Below, piece by piece: positions 10,347 through 12,079 of a stretch of 12,079 bases of DNA. Every line of letters starts with the position of its first letter. The stretch's first letter is position 1. The translations under genes and the position numbers were made by a program. Under the pieces are notes generated by a model, which was not told the DNA's origin, did not search any database, and worked only from the letters and a program-made list of their open reading frames with translations. Where the stretch lies: assembly GCA_001824745.1 (NCBI GenBank), contig MHSZ01000019.1:6959-19037 (forward strand), read 5' to 3'. Source of the stretch: Candidatus Terrybacteria bacterium RIFCSPLOWO2_01_FULL_58_14. GTDB lineage: Bacteria > Patescibacteriota > Minisyncoccia > Terrybacterales > 2-01-FULL-58-14.

Positions 10347-12079
10347 TCACTCGGTGATCACGCGGAGTACCTCCTCGATTGTCGTCACACCGCGCGCCGC
10401 TTTGAGGATGCCGTCTTCCACCATTATCCGCATCCCCTCGGCTCGCGCCTGCTTGAGTACCTCGTCTGCGGAAGCGCGGCGATTCACGAGCTGGCGAATC
10501 GTCTCGGAGACCTCGAGCACCTCGTGGATGCCGACCCGGCCACCGTAACCATCCGGGCAGTCCGCCGCGGATTTCGGTTTTGAGAATCTCACCTTATCCC
10601 AATCGTCACGCGGGCCGATAATCTTCTCTTCGCGGAGCATCGCCAAGAGCGCATCGAGATTGACGTCCTCACCGAGGGTCTTGCGCTCCCCGGCGCTGAG
10701 TGTGTACGGCGTGCGCTCCGCGCAAAGCCGGCGCACCAACCGCTGAGCGATGACGATCTGAAGCGTTGAAGAGATGAGAAACGGCTCCACGCCCATATCC
10801 AGGAGGCGCGGAATGGCCCCGGAAGCAGAGTTCGTGTGCAATGTGGAGAGCACAAGATGCCCCGTGAGTGCCGCATTCACTGCAAGCCCTGCGGTCTCGC
10901 GGTCACGGATCTCTCCCACCATCACAATGTCGGGATCCTGACGGACAAGGGATCGGAGACCGTTGGCGAACGTGAGGCCAATCTCCGGACGCACCTGTGT
11001 TTGGTTTACGCGCGGCATGCGGTACTCCACCGGATCTTCGATGGTCGAAATGTTCACGCCGGGACGGTTCAGCATCTCGAGAATCGCGTAGAGCGTCGTG
11101 GTCTTCCCCGACCCCGTGGGGCCAGTTGCAAGAATCATGCCCACCGTCTTGCGCATAGCGTGGTGGATGGACTCAAGTCCCGGCCCGGTGAAACCGAGTT
11201 CTTCCAGCGACCGGCCATGCGCGGTCTCGGGAAGGAGGCGCATCACGATCTTCTCGCCATCGAACACCGGCAAGATAGAAACGCGAAGCGAATAACGGTA
11301 ATCCTCGGTTTCGATCTTGAATCTCCCGTCCTGCGGCAACCGGTGCTCATCGAGCTTAAGATTGGCCAACACCTTTATCCGAGCTACGATGCCCTCCTGC
11401 ACGCTTTTGGGTAATGTCATCGCGTCATGAAGAATGCCATCAATGCGGTACCGCACCACCACCTCTTTCTCTTGCGGCTCAATATGGATATCTGAGGCGT
11501 GCTGGAGAATGGCGTGCTTCGTGAGCGTGTCGACGATACGGACGACGGGAAGCTCCTCTGCCGCTTTCCGCAACTCTTCCGCTCCTGCCGTCACCGCTTC
11601 TCCCTCCACGATTGCCCGCACCTCTCCTGCCTCTTGTCCGATGATCTCGCCGAACTCCGCCTGAAGCGATTTTGTATACTGCGAAAGCACGTGCTTGATG
11701 GATACGGGGGTAGTGAGTCGCGGAAGAATTTTGAGACGAAGCCGTTTCCTGATGAAATCAATCGTCTGCAAATCCTCCGGGTCGAGCATCGCGACTTCGA
11801 GTTTCTGTCCCTCGCGCCGGAACGGCACAATCCTGTTGCGCCGCGCAACCGGCTCGGGAATCAGTTCCAGCACCGCATGGGGAACGGTGACAGAAGAGAG
11901 ATCGACGAAGGGTACGCCCAAGATGTAAGCCGTGAGCTTTGAGAGCTCTTCCTCGGTAATGAGTTTCCGCGCGAGGAGCACATCGCCGAGCCGTTGACCG
12001 CTTTTCGCCACGTCGGCCTCCGCCTCGCGTAAGACGGCCTCCTCGACTAGATTGCCGTCGAGGAGAAATGCTTTGAGTT
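10347..12079 (-). CDS. pilB: PilB/GspE, type IV pilus extension ATPase (5' end cut by the window edge)
   Basis: The open frame runs without a stop from the right edge; 576 residues are visible and only a few N-terminal ones are probably missing. A GTG at 12011 is internal, because the codons before it (L-K-A-F-L-L-D-G-N-L-V-E-E) continue the N1 domain found in PilB. Then come the N2 domain, the Asp box, Walker A G-P-T-G-S-G-K-T-T-T (about 11099-11127), the Walker B region D-P-D-I-V-M-V-G-E-I-R-D (about 10905-10942) and the His box S-T-L-H-T-N. The ATPase powers PilC and pilus polymerisation at the cytoplasmic face. The usual zinc-binding tetracysteine is incomplete: L-C-A-E-R-T and A-D-C-P-D-G-Y-G-G-R keep one Cys each. 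There is no sign that this is PilT, since a full N-terminal region is present. It leads the operon visible here. Confidence 0.96.
   Translation of the reverse strand, partial: LKAFLLDGNLVEEAVLREAEADVAKSGQRLGDVLLARKLITEEELSKLTAYILGVPFVDLSSVTVPHAVLELIPEPVARRNRIVPFRREGQKLEVAMLDPEDLQTIDFIRKRLRLKILPRLTTPVSIKHVLSQYTKSLQAEFGEIIGQEAGEVRAIVEGEAVTAGAEELRKAAEELPVVRIVDTLTKHAILQHASDIHIEPQEKEVVVRYRIDGILHDAMTLPKSVQEGIVARIKVLANLKLDEHRLPQDGRFKIETEDYRYSLRVSILPVFDGEKIVMRLLPETAHGRSLEELGFTGPGLESIHHAMRKTVGMILATGPTGSGKTTTLYAILEMLNRPGVNISTIEDPVEYRMPRVNQTQVRPEIGLTFANGLRSLVRQDPDIVMVGEIRDRETAGLAVNAALTGHLVLSTLHTNSASGAIPRLLDMGVEPFLISSTLQIVIAQRLVRRLCAERTPYTLSAGERKTLGEDVNLDALLAMLREEKIIGPRDDWDKVRFSKPKSAADCPDGYGGRVGIHEVLEVSETIRQLVNRRASADEVLKQARAEGMRIMVEDGILKAARGVTTIEEVLRVITE

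Overview
This 12-kb window looks like a chromosomal segment of a Patescibacteria (CPR) bacterium, most likely of the Parcubacteria group. That placement is an inference from gene content and architecture; no ribosomal marker is present. Supporting signs are a compact, one-strand layout with gaps of a few bases, a type IV pilus (T4P) locus with pilMNO but no adjacent secretin, prepilins with long degenerate leaders, tRNA genes without an encoded CCA, and dispersed 'CCTTCG...CTCAGGAC' and 7-8-nt periodic repeats. TGA is used as a stop in several clear genes, so the recoding lineages (Gracilibacteria, Absconditabacteria) are excluded.

Every supported gene and both tRNAs lie on the minus strand, so the locus reads from right to left. 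It begins with pilB, the extension ATPase, which is cut by the right window edge. A gap carrying an 8-bp tandem repeat follows, then pilC (platform protein). Next come four prepilin-like genes whose order and features match the minor-pilin set gspH-I-J-K / fimT-pilV-pilW-pilX. After them are pilM, pilN, pilO and a small PilP-like membrane protein. The assembly machinery therefore sits in one cluster. No clear major pilin, prepilin peptidase, PilT or PilQ is present in the window.

The standout gene is the fourth prepilin (4086-6938, 950 aa). It has a prepilin leader and transmembrane stalk without the usual Glu5, as in the tip subunit GspK. It then carries seven exact 50-residue repeats, each with a Cys-x4-Cys pair (a plausible seven-bladed beta-propeller), a lectin-like beta-sandwich, and a right-handed beta-helix-like C-terminus. 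It is probably a one-piece pilus-tip adhesin that combines roles split between PilX/GspK and PilY1 in Proteobacteria.

Left of the pilus locus are tRNA-Arg(TCT), an ArfB-type ribosome-rescue hydrolase, tRNA-His(GTG) and an unrecognised membrane-anchored protein. A 91-bp imperfect inverted-repeat element abuts the 5' end of tRNA-Arg and is flanked by a 14-bp direct repeat of the tRNA sequence. This resembles an insertion with target duplication. No stretch longer than about 180 bases lacks a gene.
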